Source: Taenia hydatigena (lineage: Eukaryota; Platyhelminthes; Cestoda; Cyclophyllidea; Taeniidae). Taken from it: a stretch of 64,000 nt of DNA. Of the stretch, positions 23,285-36,521 are shown piece by piece (positions within the stretch are counted from its first letter, which is position 1; each line of letters starts with the position of its first letter). Under the pieces are notes generated by a model that worked only from the letters and a program-made list of their open reading frames with translations, did no database searches and was not told the DNA's origin. The position numbers and the translations under genes were made by a program. Where the stretch lies: contig JADWOT020000010.1 of the NCBI GenBank assembly GCA_036345935.2, positions 2,084,306-2,148,305 on the forward strand, written 5' to 3'.

Positions 23285-24520
23285 GAAAATTTACTTCGCA
23301 GTCATGTAACGATTCAAGGAAAGATTTTCTCAGCATAAAATAGGCGCATTGAAAGAAATCGTAATTTGCGATCAAAAGACTCTGTCTAACATATTTGTAT
23401 ATTCTGCATTTTAGTCAAGGTATTTTCTCAAAGGAATATAGGCAAAATTACGACTTTGTGTAACATAAAACACCTAAGTTTTATGGTTTTGCAATCTGTG
23501 GTAAATATAAAAATTGTAAAAAGATACATTTTACTGCATGCATATTAGAATTTTCTAATACGATTTTTAAGATTGTGCGCTGTTTTGGCTTATTTCCAAA
23601 TTTATTACCCTAATTGTATTTGTAACTGGAAATGATTGAATCTTATAAGATTTCTCTGTACTATGCTTCTGTAACCGCAACCTCCGCCGACCCGATGCGT
23701 TTAATAGGCTAAGGCATGAGTAGATGATGCTGCAAGTGTCCACACGCCCAGAATGCTGTCTTAATGTCTTCTAAAAGTTCTCCTATGGTGGCAAATCCTT
23801 GGGCGTTTCCATGTGCCAATCTTCCCTTATTGGTCCTTAGTGCTTGCAGATAGATTGTGGGTGTGACAGTGATTACTGTATGATCAGGGCCAGTTCAAAA
23901 CCGTGGTGGAATGGAGACTGCCTAATCTAGTCTCCAACACCCTCCATTAATTAGGCATCTATCCTGTGCACACATGTTTAATACCAGCCTTAGTAACGCT
24001 CATCGATGGCAAAGGGCAGATGTAGCAGAAAATTACAAAATGTTTCCATACTTAACCCACTAAACGCATTTAAATGAATTAAAATCGTGCTGACATCATC
24101 GCACCGTATATTGATTGAATGATTAATCGAGCCGATCATGCGGCTGCAGGACTAGTGAAGCCAATGACAAACCAATAAGAGATTAACTGTTGCGGAAAGT
24201 TGGTTTTGAAAATAAGAGCTCTTAGCACTTTCACAAGGAGTACACCGAGATGATAAAAAGGCAACTTACTCATTCTCCACATCTCCACGAAGTGTCATGT
24301 AGTGGGTGCGCGATTAGCTGACACTGCCTTGCCATGCCAACTTTTGCACTTCTTTTTCAAATTACAAACAGGATCCCCGTAATAAGACATTTCTGAGGAG
24401 GCGCACTTATAAATGACAACGTGTCTACGATCAACTACGTGAGCTGCTAATGGTCGGCATACGCCTGAACCTTATCGGACCGTCTACTTTGAGATTTTTT
24501 TTAAAAGACCAAGGCCAATG

Positions 24521-24718
24521 GGGCATGACCACATGATAAATGCTTCATATGATAGACTCAGAATGGATGTATGAATTAGGTGCAATTTAGAAGAGAATAT
24601 ACGTTTTCAGACACTTCTTATCGAGGAATCCATCTTAATTCCATGCTGCGTGTGCGTGCTCGTGCCTGTGAACACGACGTTAACTTCTGTTCCAGCTTTC
24701 TACGGGCGCATTGCTTAA
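24521..24718 (+). pseudogene. Multi-copy exon-like module, copy b
   Basis: The frame aligned to copies a and c runs to TAA at 24716. It has an internal TGA near 24571 and keeps LLIEESILIPCCVCVLVPV and the AFYGRIA end. A shifted frame crosses the same DNA. The right arm carries the mirror copy. The internal stop argues that this one is dead. Confidence 0.4.
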
Positions 24719-26664
24719 GACCACTTTTGGCATCGGAACCATCGCAACCTCTGACAACAGATCATAAAATTTTGGCGGTCATGCCAGCTTGCATCTCAAG
24801 CACGGTCAACGTCGTGGTCTAACTTATCATCTACCAATGAGATGATAGCTACTTCAACGTTGTTCCATGACAGTCATTATAGACCAACTGCTATCTTCCT
24901 CCCCATAAACATTGGAAGCGAAAAGGAGTGTGCTAACCTGCACCAAACTCGTGATAGCAGGCTTTTGCTTCATGGCGATACTGAATTTTGTGCCTTTAAA
25001 ATGCAAAGTAACAGGTTTTCTTACGAGAACATACCTTCTATCTTCTCCAAGCTAACCACATGTGGCATTCATAATGTCTTATTGGTAGAGAGTGTCTTTT
25101 GATGCAAGCCCGTCTAAATGATCACCCATCAGTGGGCGATTATTTATAGGATTAATTGTACTGATGATCCTCGGCCTTTTTAATAAAGAGCAAAGTGCAG
25201 CCGAGATCACCAGGTTTGATATGAAACTGATCCTACCAAGACTCAGATGCCAAATAAGGTAAGCCTTCTGTTAAACCACAGCATTTTGTCTTGCGGCTGC
25301 AAAAAGAGTGCGTTATGTCTCAAATTTTAGGTTGCTTCGTTCCTGTAAAGTACAGTTCAATTTTATGACGTTAGATGTTACGAAGCCGCCACAATGTAAT
25401 GCAAATAGTTTAGAAATCGACTACACGAAGTCAAAATGCACCAAATGGAGCAAAAGAGAAGAATATCGGTTGGGTCACTACGTTTTGCGATATTGTCTAA
25501 CGACGGAGAGTGAATGGCGGCCACTGAGTGTCCGACGGTCTAGTATATAGGGGTATGGCCTATTACATAGGCCGGAACGGCACATCATCCTTTCCTGCCG
25601 ACCTCGTACAGATGCTCCGACGCCAGCCAAAAATGCGACCTCTGAGCTTAATCCTATTTTTGCGTTAATATTGGCCAAAGCTTTGCTTTAGTTAAATAAA
25701 TCATTATTACCAGGTGTTGGCGGCTGTCGTGACCTTAAACTCCATTGTCTCACCTTCGCCTTAGGGTGGTTACCTGCATACTTCAAGCATTGTTCTGTTT
25801 GAGGCGAGTCGATGCGATGAGGCTGAAGGGAAGAAAACTACCTCGAAATTTTCATTGATTTACTCTCAAGAGTTGCTAGTGAATATTGCATAGTCAACGA
25901 TGTTTGCGAATTTAACAACCCTCTGAGAAAGTTGTAGGGAGGACACTTCTGTACAATCGCACTACTGCCCTAATGAGACATACCACTTGGCCAACGGCGC
26001 TGACTGTCATTTTAGGCTACAAGACTTGATGACATTTTAAGGCAAGTTATGGTACCATCAGGTGATACCTTTATCGGAATCAATTAAGTAAAAGAATGTG
26101 TGGAAACAAATCGGCACTAAATGCGTAGCGTTTCCAGAAATCCTCCCCCAATATCGGTCCCATGGAACCTGTTCCACTGTGCGAGTACTTCAACAGGAGT
26201 CATGTCCAAAGCGCAACTCCCCCCATCTCCGGTGCTGATAACAGGCTTAGTGACGTCTATTTAGCAGCGCATGCGATCTTTGCGCTTCGAGTGGGACCCA
26301 AATCAAGTGTAGCGTTGATCCGATCAAGAGCTTTGTTCTGCCCTTTCTCCACTCCACTACAGCAACACTCCCACTGAGTAGACTTAGCTATGTGTATCAC
26401 AAAAATTATAAGGCAGTGCCAAACAACGATATTCGCATGAGCGTGTAACAGGATTTCTTTTTACTTCGAGCGTGTTTGGACTGCTTTAAGTATGAAGCAA
26501 CACTAGTCCTGTGGCGATTCCCACCACTAGTCTACCGTAAAATGGTCTTGGCTTTCACCTGTCCTATTTACCTATGGTGCATTTCAAACATTTTCATCGA
26601 CATCACTAGCATTATCCTATGTGCTCGTACAGCGACAGCACTGTATAATTAGCTTGACTACGCT

Positions 26665-27320
26665 TCAGGACTTGCAAGATCTATGTTCTCTCATGCCTCC
26701 GGATTATTGTGTATACAAAGTGAGTAGTCCATGTCAGTGGTGACGGAGACGATAACCTTCTTGTGGAAATAAACTACAATTGGTTCACTGCACTCTGATC
26801 TCTGTAAATACTGTAATGAAGCGCGGATTCAGCCGCACCTTCTTTGCATTTGCATAGATTTGTGCTGTACGCCGATATCACAAAAAGTGGTAGGGAGGGC
26901 GTGTTATACGCAGGAGCCAAACGGCTGAAGCTTTAATGTTTCACATTTGCTGATAAAATTGGATGACATTGTTGCCTATACCTTGGTTGCACACTTGTAT
27001 TGAAGTCCTGCAAAATAGGAGATCGTGCTAAGCATGTGTGGCAAAAGGTAGGGCTAGATGAGCCGAGGTGTGGATTACAAAGTATTAGAATGTACATGGC
27101 AAATTATAAGTGATCCATCAATTCATGCCTTCCTCGGCTGTTCTACTTAAAAAGGTAGGTAATCGAGGTAAGGCGTCATATATGTCCTAGTCTAAGACAT
27201 TTGACAACGAAATAGACAATGAGAGTAAACACGGCCAATGCATCGATCCTCGACGGATATAGTTTATTCACACTCTGTGGCCGTGGTAGTTGATGAAGGC
27301 ACCGATGGACTAATCGGATT
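26665..27320. repeat. Diverged partner of the 19570-20310 module
   Basis: This left-arm block is the direct-orientation relative of 19570-20310, and its inverted twin lies at about 60513-61168 in the right arm. It lacks the long open frames of the first copy. Confidence 0.5.
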
Positions 27321-28469
27321 ACTTTTCTGCCTCATTACTTAGGCGGTTGACAATGATATAGTTAGTTTCGAAGTTGTGAGTAAGATCTTAGTTTGATTAA
27401 AACTGGATTCTTTGCCATGTCCATGCATCCACTTCCTTTCACCAAGCCGTAGTAGGGATCTTCTTCCTGGCCATATTCTTATTCGTTGATGCTTTTCACT
27501 CATTTATATCAATGTTGCATGCAGCGCAAGCACGACTATAGTGGTTGAATTGAGGTAAGATACTACTATTATTGATTAGATAGTGCCTATTTGTCATTGT
27601 AGTCGCAGGCCTCCTCAGCAGCATTTCGATAATCTCCTATTCGTCAAGGCGTGCGATCTCTATCTATCAGAAAAGAGCGGTGATACAGAAGCTCTTGATG
27701 GAATCGAGTGCGTAGATCGCCCACGTTTGGGCCACATATGCCATTCTCATCAAACTGCATAAATCCGTGTATCGACCAATGGATCCATGAGACCATCTTT
27801 TATGCGATAACTGTGTCATTTATCTTGACAAGCTGTTGGTTCATAAAAACGATTGATAAAATTACAGTGTCGCTCATTTGTCCACTGATGAGAACAGGGA
27901 TACCTGTGCTCTAGAATAGAAGAATGAGTAGGCGCAATTATCACGGTCGAGTATTTCATAAAAAATTGCGCTTCCGTGTGGAACAGTGTTCTGTGTGCAG
28001 ACTTTACACCAAGACGTGGTAATAGTGGTCCTACATGTTACAGACTAAACGACTTCACTGCTTTACATTAAGCGACCAGCACGTTGAAGCGTAATGATGC
28101 ACTTGCCTGTTTTTTGGAGCACGACAAACAAATGAAATTGCCTTGAATTTCCAAATATTTTGTAACCTAGTATACGGGATTGCTATGCATGTCTGGCCTG
28201 TCTATAGCATTTCCTCTCGGTTACCATGAAGTGGCTAAAGTCCTCGACTATGCACCATAACAAGATTAGTGTATTTTATGTTAAAGATTTGTTTCTACCC
28301 CAGCAGCATTAACCAGTACCAACCACTTGCAGTGTAATGCGCCACAGCGATTCAGAAAACTAACACCACCACTGGACAGTAAGCCTGCAGTCATAAACAA
28401 ACCACTACCTTCCTCTACTTTCCTTCATTTTAGGCCCTGTAGGACCAGCCAAACAATAACAGCTCGTAG

Positions 28470-29741
28470 ACAGAGCTACATCGATACTCACCATACAAAA
28501 ATGCAAGGTAAGGATCGATATACGGTGGCGTTCGTCTAAACACTTCGAGCCCGCTGCCTTTATGTGCCTTGACCAAAATTCTTTTTATAGATTTTTCGCC
28601 AAGTACAGCATGTTCTAGTAAAGCAACCGAATCATCGTCAACCATTGCATATTACTTGCGCACAACCTTTCTAATTTGTTCATTTAATACCACCATTTCC
28701 CCGTTGCCTGCAGCAGAGTGTTTCATTTACTATCTTTATAGTAGTATCTCTCCTCAAGGCTACGCCTTCGTTGCTATGCCAATAATAGTGACACCGCACT
28801 GCGCGCACATCCTACGGCTAATTATTAAGCAGACTACTTAGTGGCTTATTGGATGAGAAGAACGCGATCGGCCATTCAGATGCATACCGGATTCACTTCG
28901 TAAAATCTACTCTCGCCAATAACATCGATTTCGCCATTGCATCGTTGTCAGTAAAAGTGATAGGCTCTACCGACTCCATAATTTTAGTTTTGATGTGGAC
29001 ACCAGCGACCGCAGCGAAAGCAATCTACACCTATGCCTAAATCCCATCAATTTTTTGAGCTTGATAATGCTTCTCGGACATGTTTAACTGGCTCCGTGAA
29101 ATTTTACCTTACTCTGGCTCACTGGCTTCTCGGAAACTTGATAAGCAGCAGAAAGACCTAAAATTAGAAATATTGAGCGGACTACTGCCGCTGGTGATAG
29201 ACTGGCTCCTATTTTGTCACTGAAACCTAAGGCAGCGCACATTGCACATTGAGTTACGAGTCATTCTGAAAGTTAGTCAGGTAGTACTATGAACATGACT
29301 TCACGCCAAACATCTGTGTTAGCTCTCCGATGTCAGCCGCTGGAAGAAAACACTGTGTTTATAGCTAAAAATATTTATTCGATGCCCAATTTCTGTGATC
29401 TCTTTGTGGCAGCTGTCGGTAGTTTGTGTGAATTTTCGCCGTTTACCAACGGGACGCTTGTCTTGACAGCGATTTTATAACGAAGCAGAAATTCGCGAAA
29501 TGCAAAAATGATTTGAATGAGCCACTAGCGCAACGCGGCACAAAATATGGGCTTGGATCACTTGCACGTGTATCTATTTATTCACTCCCGATTGGGTACG
29601 CTAAACTATTTGGAGAACCTGCTTCGATTGGCCCACTTGAGGCATTCTGAAGCATCTGCACATCATTAGAAGCTTCAGTTTGCCTAATTCTCCAACCATT
29701 TATCAGCATTATATTTAAAAACTAGTGGTTCTTTTTGTTCA
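28470..29741 (-). repeat. Segment X, copy 2, replacing arm sequence
   Basis: Here the left arm stops matching the right arm and instead matches the reverse complement of 10850-12045. The right arm holds 57528-59363 (about 1.8 kb, with zinc-finger exons 2-5) in the same place. Breakpoints lie near CTCGTAGACAG/AACAATAACAGCTC on one side and TTCATACAAAACCACTTAG on the other. On the minus strand an exon-like frame near 28490-28645 (VALLEHAVLGEKSIKRILVK) ends at a strong donor, TATG|GTGAGT. The 11840-12000 copy of this piece is broken. The parent gene is unknown. Confidence 0.7.
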
Positions 29742-29797
29742 TACAAAACCACTTAGCACCTCCAATTCGGTACAGTTATGAATCCTAACCCTCTTGC

Positions 29798-29830
29798 ACT
29801 CCCACCCTTAATGCCTTGAGTTTGGCTTAT
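29798..29830 (-). pseudogene. Zinc-finger exon 1 remnant in the left arm
   Basis: This is the mirror of the relic's first exon at 57440-57472. The codon at the ATG position of ZF2 is ATA, and the donor GT has become GC. The rest of the relic is missing here, cut off at the segment X breakpoint at 29741. Confidence 0.5.
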
Positions 29831-29929
29831 TTCTTTTAAATTTTAGTGACCGAACACCGTTTACAACCTTCGAATTACTGATATTGTATAACAATCTCAC
29901 TCATGGTAAATACTTTTTGTAGCTAGAAT

Positions 29930-32900
29930 AGTAAGCCGTTTTCCTGCAATTCAATGGAGTCCTGCGGGTACGATGCATAGGCTTGCACAGTTAAGGTGGT
30001 CATGGAAACACTACGGAAGAACTCAAACAGCTCAAGAATGACGGATTATAAGGGCCATTTGAAAATGTCAACAACCCACTTTTACTGATTTTCTGTTAGT
30101 GGGATTATACAGGCTTGATGCGCACGAATTGCGCCGTTTCCACGATTACGTATGCACCGACGGTGCCAATGAGAGTGTCCCCAAGGCCTGAAGCAGCAAA
30201 CAGAAAACTGCAAAATCTGAAGAATTACCATGTTGCGCATACGTCAACCCTGTTCTTATTGTCAGAAAGAAGTTGAAGTAGCGTTGCTAGGACCTAGTTG
30301 TTTCCCTACGCACTCAGCGCCTTCAGCAACTAATGCTCTGACTTGAAGATCCAGTCAAGCTGTCACTGTTCGAGGTGGCTGTAAACAACCTTAAATAAAC
30401 CATCATCAAGTGGTTTTGTTGAAGTGTGCACATTCCTCATTGTGGACCTCGGTTCTGATTCGTCTCATTTGGTTGATCGACGGATCCCCTCAACTGCCAT
30501 GTTTAGGCTCTTCTGTTTTGCCAGCCACTTATCACAGCTGCAATAAAATTCTCCTTCACTTTGCTTTTTTATTCTCATTGTTTTTAGAATGCTAGCACAT
30601 TGCTCTTCCTACAAACGCGAAGAAACATTCACAGTAAATTCTGGTGCATTGGATTTAAAGGGCCATTGCTAAGTAAATGCGACACAGGACTGTAGGACAT
30701 AAATTTTAAGGCGTGTACTCTTTGCGCTGGCAAAATGCTTAAATTGGTTGGATTGTTGGCGTAGGAAGAAAGCAGACTATGCTTTCAGAGTAACCCAGGT
30801 AGGTTAGATGCTTTTATCATTGACAGCCAATAAGTAATATCTACCTTATCTGTATAACTGATGCCGGGTTTAGATGCTAGTCACATTACTGGGCGTGTTT
30901 AGCTTTAAATGATTAATAACTTTGCTTCTTGACCACATTAGGTAAGGCTGCCACCAAAAAAGGTGGAGTGTTCAATCACTTTGCATAAGTATAAAAATCA
31001 TTAAAGATATAAACACTCAAAATGACACCCATATTTCCTTCCAAACTTTCATTAGAAGATTCAAATAGCGTTTGCCAGGATCTGTGTAATTATGGTTGAC
31101 TTCTGAGCCTGTAAAATGCCACTTTAACACGCTAGGGTTCCCTTTGCATGTGTAAAGCATTCATTGGCAATGGCGCAAATCGCATTCCAGCGTTTAATTT
31201 TACATTTTATTATTTACAGCTTATTTGCTGTACCAACTTCAATGGAAAGTCCACGCTGCAACACCACGTCAACATTTTCCAGACCGACACAAGTGGCATG
31301 CATATTAGCAAAGTGACTTGGATAAAACGTACAATGAATTCTAATCTTTACGACCAGATTTAGTTGGCACGGTCCCTACCACCACTGCAAAACGTCAGTA
31401 GGCCAGTTGATTTATAAAAGATGTCATGGAATTGACCTTCATACAGCGAGACTGGTGTAAAGTTCTATGACTTTTAAAGCAAAATTCTGTATTCTCTGAA
31501 GCCTAGTAGCCCGCACTGTTGTGGAATGAGATTTATGGGAACCAAGGAATGGAATGTAAGACCGTCGACACGACAACGCCATGGGGCGATCTCACCACTC
31601 AAAACATTGAGCAGGGTCAATGCTCTTCTCGTTATTGGACTTAATTCATTTGCTTAGCGCAAGCAAGGAACAACTCTCTGCACACATCTCACCGAGACAT
31701 TGGACTTGTTATTGCTGCATAAGAGTTCCCAACAAGTGTTCATGCCAACATCAGGCAGCAAATTCAAGCTCTTAAATATGCATCCGTAGGACAAGAAAGA
31801 GAAATTCTTCCTTAGTGCTGGTCGCGCGACCGACCTCCGTCCATCGCAGCACAGCTTCAGGCCATGAAGACCAACGATATATTGCCAAATATTGCACGAT
31901 GGATGCTCTCGTCGACATTTACATAAAGACGCCAATGGCTCCAAACGGCCGCCTTAGTGGCGGTGTACTACGCCAATTCACGGTTATACCGTTTCAAAGG
32001 CCAACGGTCACGGAAATTTGGAGTGTGCGCAATGGAATGGAGTTGAAGGGTGTAATAAGATGAATAAGTGCATAAAATTTGGTACGATTTCTTTTCATTA
32101 ATATGCACTTAATCAAAATCTCAATTCGACTTGTAATTTTCAAGACATAAGTTTACGGCAGGATGCATATGTTTTAAAAGAAGCATGTCTTTAAGTTATT
32201 TGCACAGCATTTCCAAGGTGATTTGTGGAAGCTGCTTTTCACATCGTTGGTAAACAGTATCCCTTTCTGCACAAAAGCATCATGATATTTGTGATAATGG
32301 TTCACGTTTGCTTCAAAGACTTATCTTAAGCACTAAGGACCACTTAGTGGGAACGCCATTGTTGGATCTAAATCCCACGAGAATGTTCCAATTCTAGCTA
32401 GGGCATGATTTACTATGAATGGGTGATTTAGTAATGAATTTTGAACCAAAATCGCGCATATAGCATTAATTTGTACAAAACTCAGTCGGAAAATGACTTG
32501 TTTTTGGCTTATTTTCATAATTCTCATGCATAAATCAACAGTAGCCGTTTACTGAACCATTTTGCTTTGCTCCGCGAACCCAAAAATCAAACAATTAATG
32601 TTAAGTAAATTAATTTACATGAAGTGCATCATCAGTGTTGTAGTTAGAAGCCCATAGGCAAGGCAATAAAACAGTTTCAATCAAAAATGAGCTGCTCAAA
32701 TCGTTTCATTGCCATAGAAAAGATCTGAATGATGTAGGGATTTAATTTGTGGCTTATACTACTAATTTTTGCATAGGACGATGGACACGTAAAACTATCA
32801 TGTCAGCCTATGTGCACGGTGTTCTGTTTTCCTTGTTTTGATCTGGGATTGCTCTTACAAAATCCTGGTTGATGGCTTGCTACGGTGCCAATGCAGGCGA

Positions 32901-35900
32901 GTCTCCTGCTAAACCACAAAATTTTGTCCCGCGATTGTACGAGGAGCCTGTTATGAATTACATGTTGGGCTACTTTCGCTCCCGTGAATTACAGTTAAAT
33001 TGCAAAACGTTGTACATAAAGGAGTGACCGCAATGCACCAAGAATAATTTCAGTATAGAAACTAAGATAATACAAGCGTGCGACTGTGACCCACTTTCTA
33101 GTTTTATTCGGATTTTTAAGCTTCGCACTCATGCGTTTCTTCCATCTTTGGTGGCTATGACGTTTGCCGTGCTATACGGTTCAATTTGGATCTAGTCGAT
33201 GGATCAGGGGCTCCTTTTGGCAAAGAAGGCTAAAATAGCGCAAATTTACGTGACTGCGACCCATTTTATTTGCATAGTCCTGAAACCGATTGAAATAATT
33301 GAGCAGCAGCCTCGATTAGTCGGATTCTATTAGCTTCGTGCTCAAAGTACAAGGCGCTTCTGAGGATGAGGTATGAGAGATAAATAAGATGGCCCTGTCT
33401 ACCATCTTCTTTCTTTTTTAATCCACGGTTGCCATAACCGAACATGGGTAAGTATTTTGGTCTGCTCTGATCCGGGCCAATCCAGTTCGATCAAGTCAAG
33501 CCTAAACTCTTGTAACTTACCATAGTGCTTCCGCAGTAGGGCATTAATATTGGGCAAGTTGTTATCTATCAGGAGGCCTTTTAATGCTGTTGCTAATTTG
33601 TTGATTGCAAATGCAGATTTGAGGCATAAAGATTAAGTGCGGCACAGCAAACTTAATGCAGGACTCAATGATTCACCCCTAAATATTACCATTGAGTTAA
33701 CGAAGGTGCGTTTCTGATGCCTACCATTGGTCAAATGACTGGAACAATTGGTGTCGTATATCACGAATGGCTATGCTAATAAGTGCTGTCCTTTAGTAGA
33801 TGCAAGGTTGCATGTATTTTATGCCAAAGGGGGCAAGAAATGGCAGTAGATACTATAGGATGACCACGCAGTGCTGTGGTGCAGCGCGCCTTAGTCCTCT
33901 TTTCTCACCTCTAATCCTGAATTCACTCAATTGTACATTCAAATAGACAGTTAAACAAAACAAAAATTTATTAAACTTAGCTTAATAAAAGTCCTATTGT
34001 TTTAAATTCGAGCACCCAAATAGGTCAGTCACAATTCCTTTTTAATGTGATTTTCATCAAAAGTATATGCAGCGGCATTGAAATAAGGCAAAAATGAGGC
34101 AAGAATGAGGGACTAGAGTATACCATAAGGAAAAGCGGAGGCGAGAGAAGCACAGAATAGCCTTGAATTATACTCTATTTCTCTGTTTTGGCTCTCTGAC
34201 GTCTCTGGGTCGGCGCGGTCAGAGGTTGAAAGTGAAGTGGAGGCGAAGAGAAGAGCAGCAGAGGAAGAGAATGGGAAGAAGAGCAGAGGCGAGGGGGATA
34301 ATATAGTGGGGGGGGGACGCTAGCGAATAACGGAATAGTAAGACATGACACGTGTGACTCGATTGAGGGCACGTGCTACATGCTGTCTCCCAGTGCTGTC
34401 TGATGTGGGCTTTAGACAGCATACCTTGTATGCGGTTTCGTAGGAGCGGCCATCGCTTGCCTTTGTGCTTCCATAACTTAACCAAACTTTGTAAATCATC
34501 ATAGCGCGCGCAAAGGAGGTGGAAGAGAATGAGCGGAACCACCCATGCTGATGAGCTTTCACTTGAATGCGCTGCCAAGTGTAGAGTGCTTGTCCTCGGC
34601 TTTTCATCCCTCATGTTTCTTTTTTAGGCAAAAGCCTATAAGGCGTTTAAAAACAGTTCAAGCAACTGGATGTAAAATTGAGCAAAGAAATTGTCTGATG
34701 ACTCCTAGCGATTGCTATAGAACTAGCTAAGGTGCGTGCAATGCTAACTGTCACATTGCACGCCTTACTTTAATTCGGAAGGCATAGGCTTCAGTGAGTA
34801 CATGCCTAAAGCAATATCGCCGTAAAACCTGTTGTGATAGGCACTCATAAATCTCGTCAACAGGTCACGGCCCAACATTTGAAAGCCAAATAATTGTCTT
34901 TGAGGTGTTCTGGCTGTCAAATATCGCACGTTCCGACAGCATTTTTAGATCCACCTACAACTACGAGCACCTAGAGAAGACGCAATCATCGTTAAAAGTG
35001 ACTGTTTAAGTCGTACAACCATTCCAAAACCAGCCAAGTCGCCCACATTTGGCGTTTAAACTCGATCGGACTGTTCCGCCTTAGATACTAAAAACAAATA
35101 ATAAGTTGCAGGGGCAATTAAATCAAGTTTACTACGGAAGTGGACTCAGATATTGGCATTTTGCGCAAAGAATTGCAGCTCGATGCGTTCTGGCAACCCA
35201 GTAGTCTCATCCCAGTAGCGATGCATAAGTCAACAAACCACAAATTGTTTACTCGAACAACTTGATTGTTTCAATGACTATTGGTCACATACGCAGCTTT
35301 AAGCTTGGGCGGCGTAGTCCCCACGCTGATCTCAGCCACAGAGATGCCACGAGTGGCGACTAAGATAGCAGGCGCCGCGCCGGATAGGCGGCCCGACTAA
35401 TGCTCACCAATAAACAGACGTCGGCTGCAGTTGTTGCGTTCAACGCGGCCTCCATACTGGGCGGATCAGTTCAATGGTTGAAATATACCTCATTCAGTTC
35501 CCTACAACGATGGCTGGCTGACAAATTTTCCGACGCGATGCCTTCTGAGACAGCTGAGAGGTCTGTTGGCCTTGACACTTGAGAGGTTTGGAGAGTCAGG
35601 ATTATGGCAGCCAATGAGAGATGGTTTTGAGGGCCTTTTTTAGACACTTATTGGCCTTAGTTTGCATCAGGTGCTTCGTCAATGGGAAATAAAAGGGAAA
35701 AAATACCTGGCACGAAAACTCTAGTGTTTGACACGAAAATAGTCATGGCTTTATTAGAAAATGCTTTGACCAATGCAAAAGGTGACTTATTTAACTGGAT
35801 AACGTCTAGCAAGTGGCATCGCCGGAAACGAAACGTGGACATGGCAAGTCCGTGAGGTGTGCAAAATAGCAATAATTTGGCATGTAAATTACGGTATACT

Positions 35901-36515
35901 GGTAAAAGTAGGGTACTTCGTGAACTTATTTAATGTTTGTAATACTGATAGATGCTTCACCATCTAAAGTTGATGCTGGCAGGAAAAATCGCGACAACGC
36001 ACGCTTCAGGTGTGCAATCAGTGCAGCTCTTTTTCAGTCAACACGTAAATTTATGAAAGAATGGCAAAAAAGCGTTTAATGAATCCGACCAGCATACGAA
36101 TGTGCTTTCAGGTCCCTTTTGCTCGTATGTAATCTGGTTCAAAAATTCTCCAAGGGAGGTTTTAGAGCAAAAATATTTCTAACAGGGATGGAGACATCGA
36201 CCAAATTGCAATTTTGAGTGGTTATAAATACGCCCTGCATAGAAGGAAACTATCCAGGGCAAATCGCGTTTAGATAGGACAAGAAGCCTATTTCAAGAAT
36301 GAATAGTTTACTTAATCAGGACAAAAATACTTCTAAAAATGAGAGAAGGTGGCAAAATAAATCAAAAAATGTAGCTGATAACGCCAAGACGAGCGAAATC
36401 CTTGGAAGGTGCTGAGACGAGAGTGACTGAGTAGGAAGAGATGACGAACTTAAAGTAACATACTGCATAGAAAGCGCAAATGGCCTCGATTCCCCTCATT
36501 TGTGAATGAATGCAG
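29930..36515. other. Left-arm stretch without a firm gene
   Basis: Open frames here are mirrored in the right arm simply because the arms are nearly identical, so their survival in both copies is weak evidence. The best is the pair 31815-32063 (plus) and 31654-31944 (minus), which overlap on opposite strands. No domain is recognisable. Confidence 0.35.
34221..34317 (+). repeat. Purine-rich tract (left arm)
   Basis: About 97 nt are almost all A and G, with GAAGAG/GAGGCGA-like words and a terminal run of nine G. Mirror-rich purine tracts of this kind can adopt triplex or quadruplex-like structures. The right arm has the pyrimidine complement at 52952-53048, where the G run is interrupted. Confidence 0.6.
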
Positions 36516-36521
36516 GTTGAC

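Larger units (their letters stand above)
22061..25655 (+). repeat. Unit A, direct repeat partner of the spacer
   Basis: This 3.6 kb unit is collinear with 41587-44612 in the palindrome spacer, starting at TGTGCATTTAAGTATGAGG. Similarity is uneven: high at 24840-25060, patchy near 22300-23400 and with several indels. It is much lower than arm-to-arm identity. Its right half (from 23834) is also the outer part of the left palindrome arm, so that half occurs three times in the window. Confidence 0.8.

Noticed and set aside
31654..32063. Overlapping opposite-strand frames, mirrored at 55207-55616
   Set aside because: Neither strand has a recognisable domain or exon boundary. Long antisense frame pairs arise easily from shared stop-poor sequence.
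34219..34614. 131-codon frame and an overlapping 95-codon frame, repeated in the right arm at 52654-53049
   Set aside because: The longer frame owes much of its length to the pyrimidine tract on that strand, the two frames conflict, and no motif or splice structure supports either. Presence in both arms follows from arm identity.
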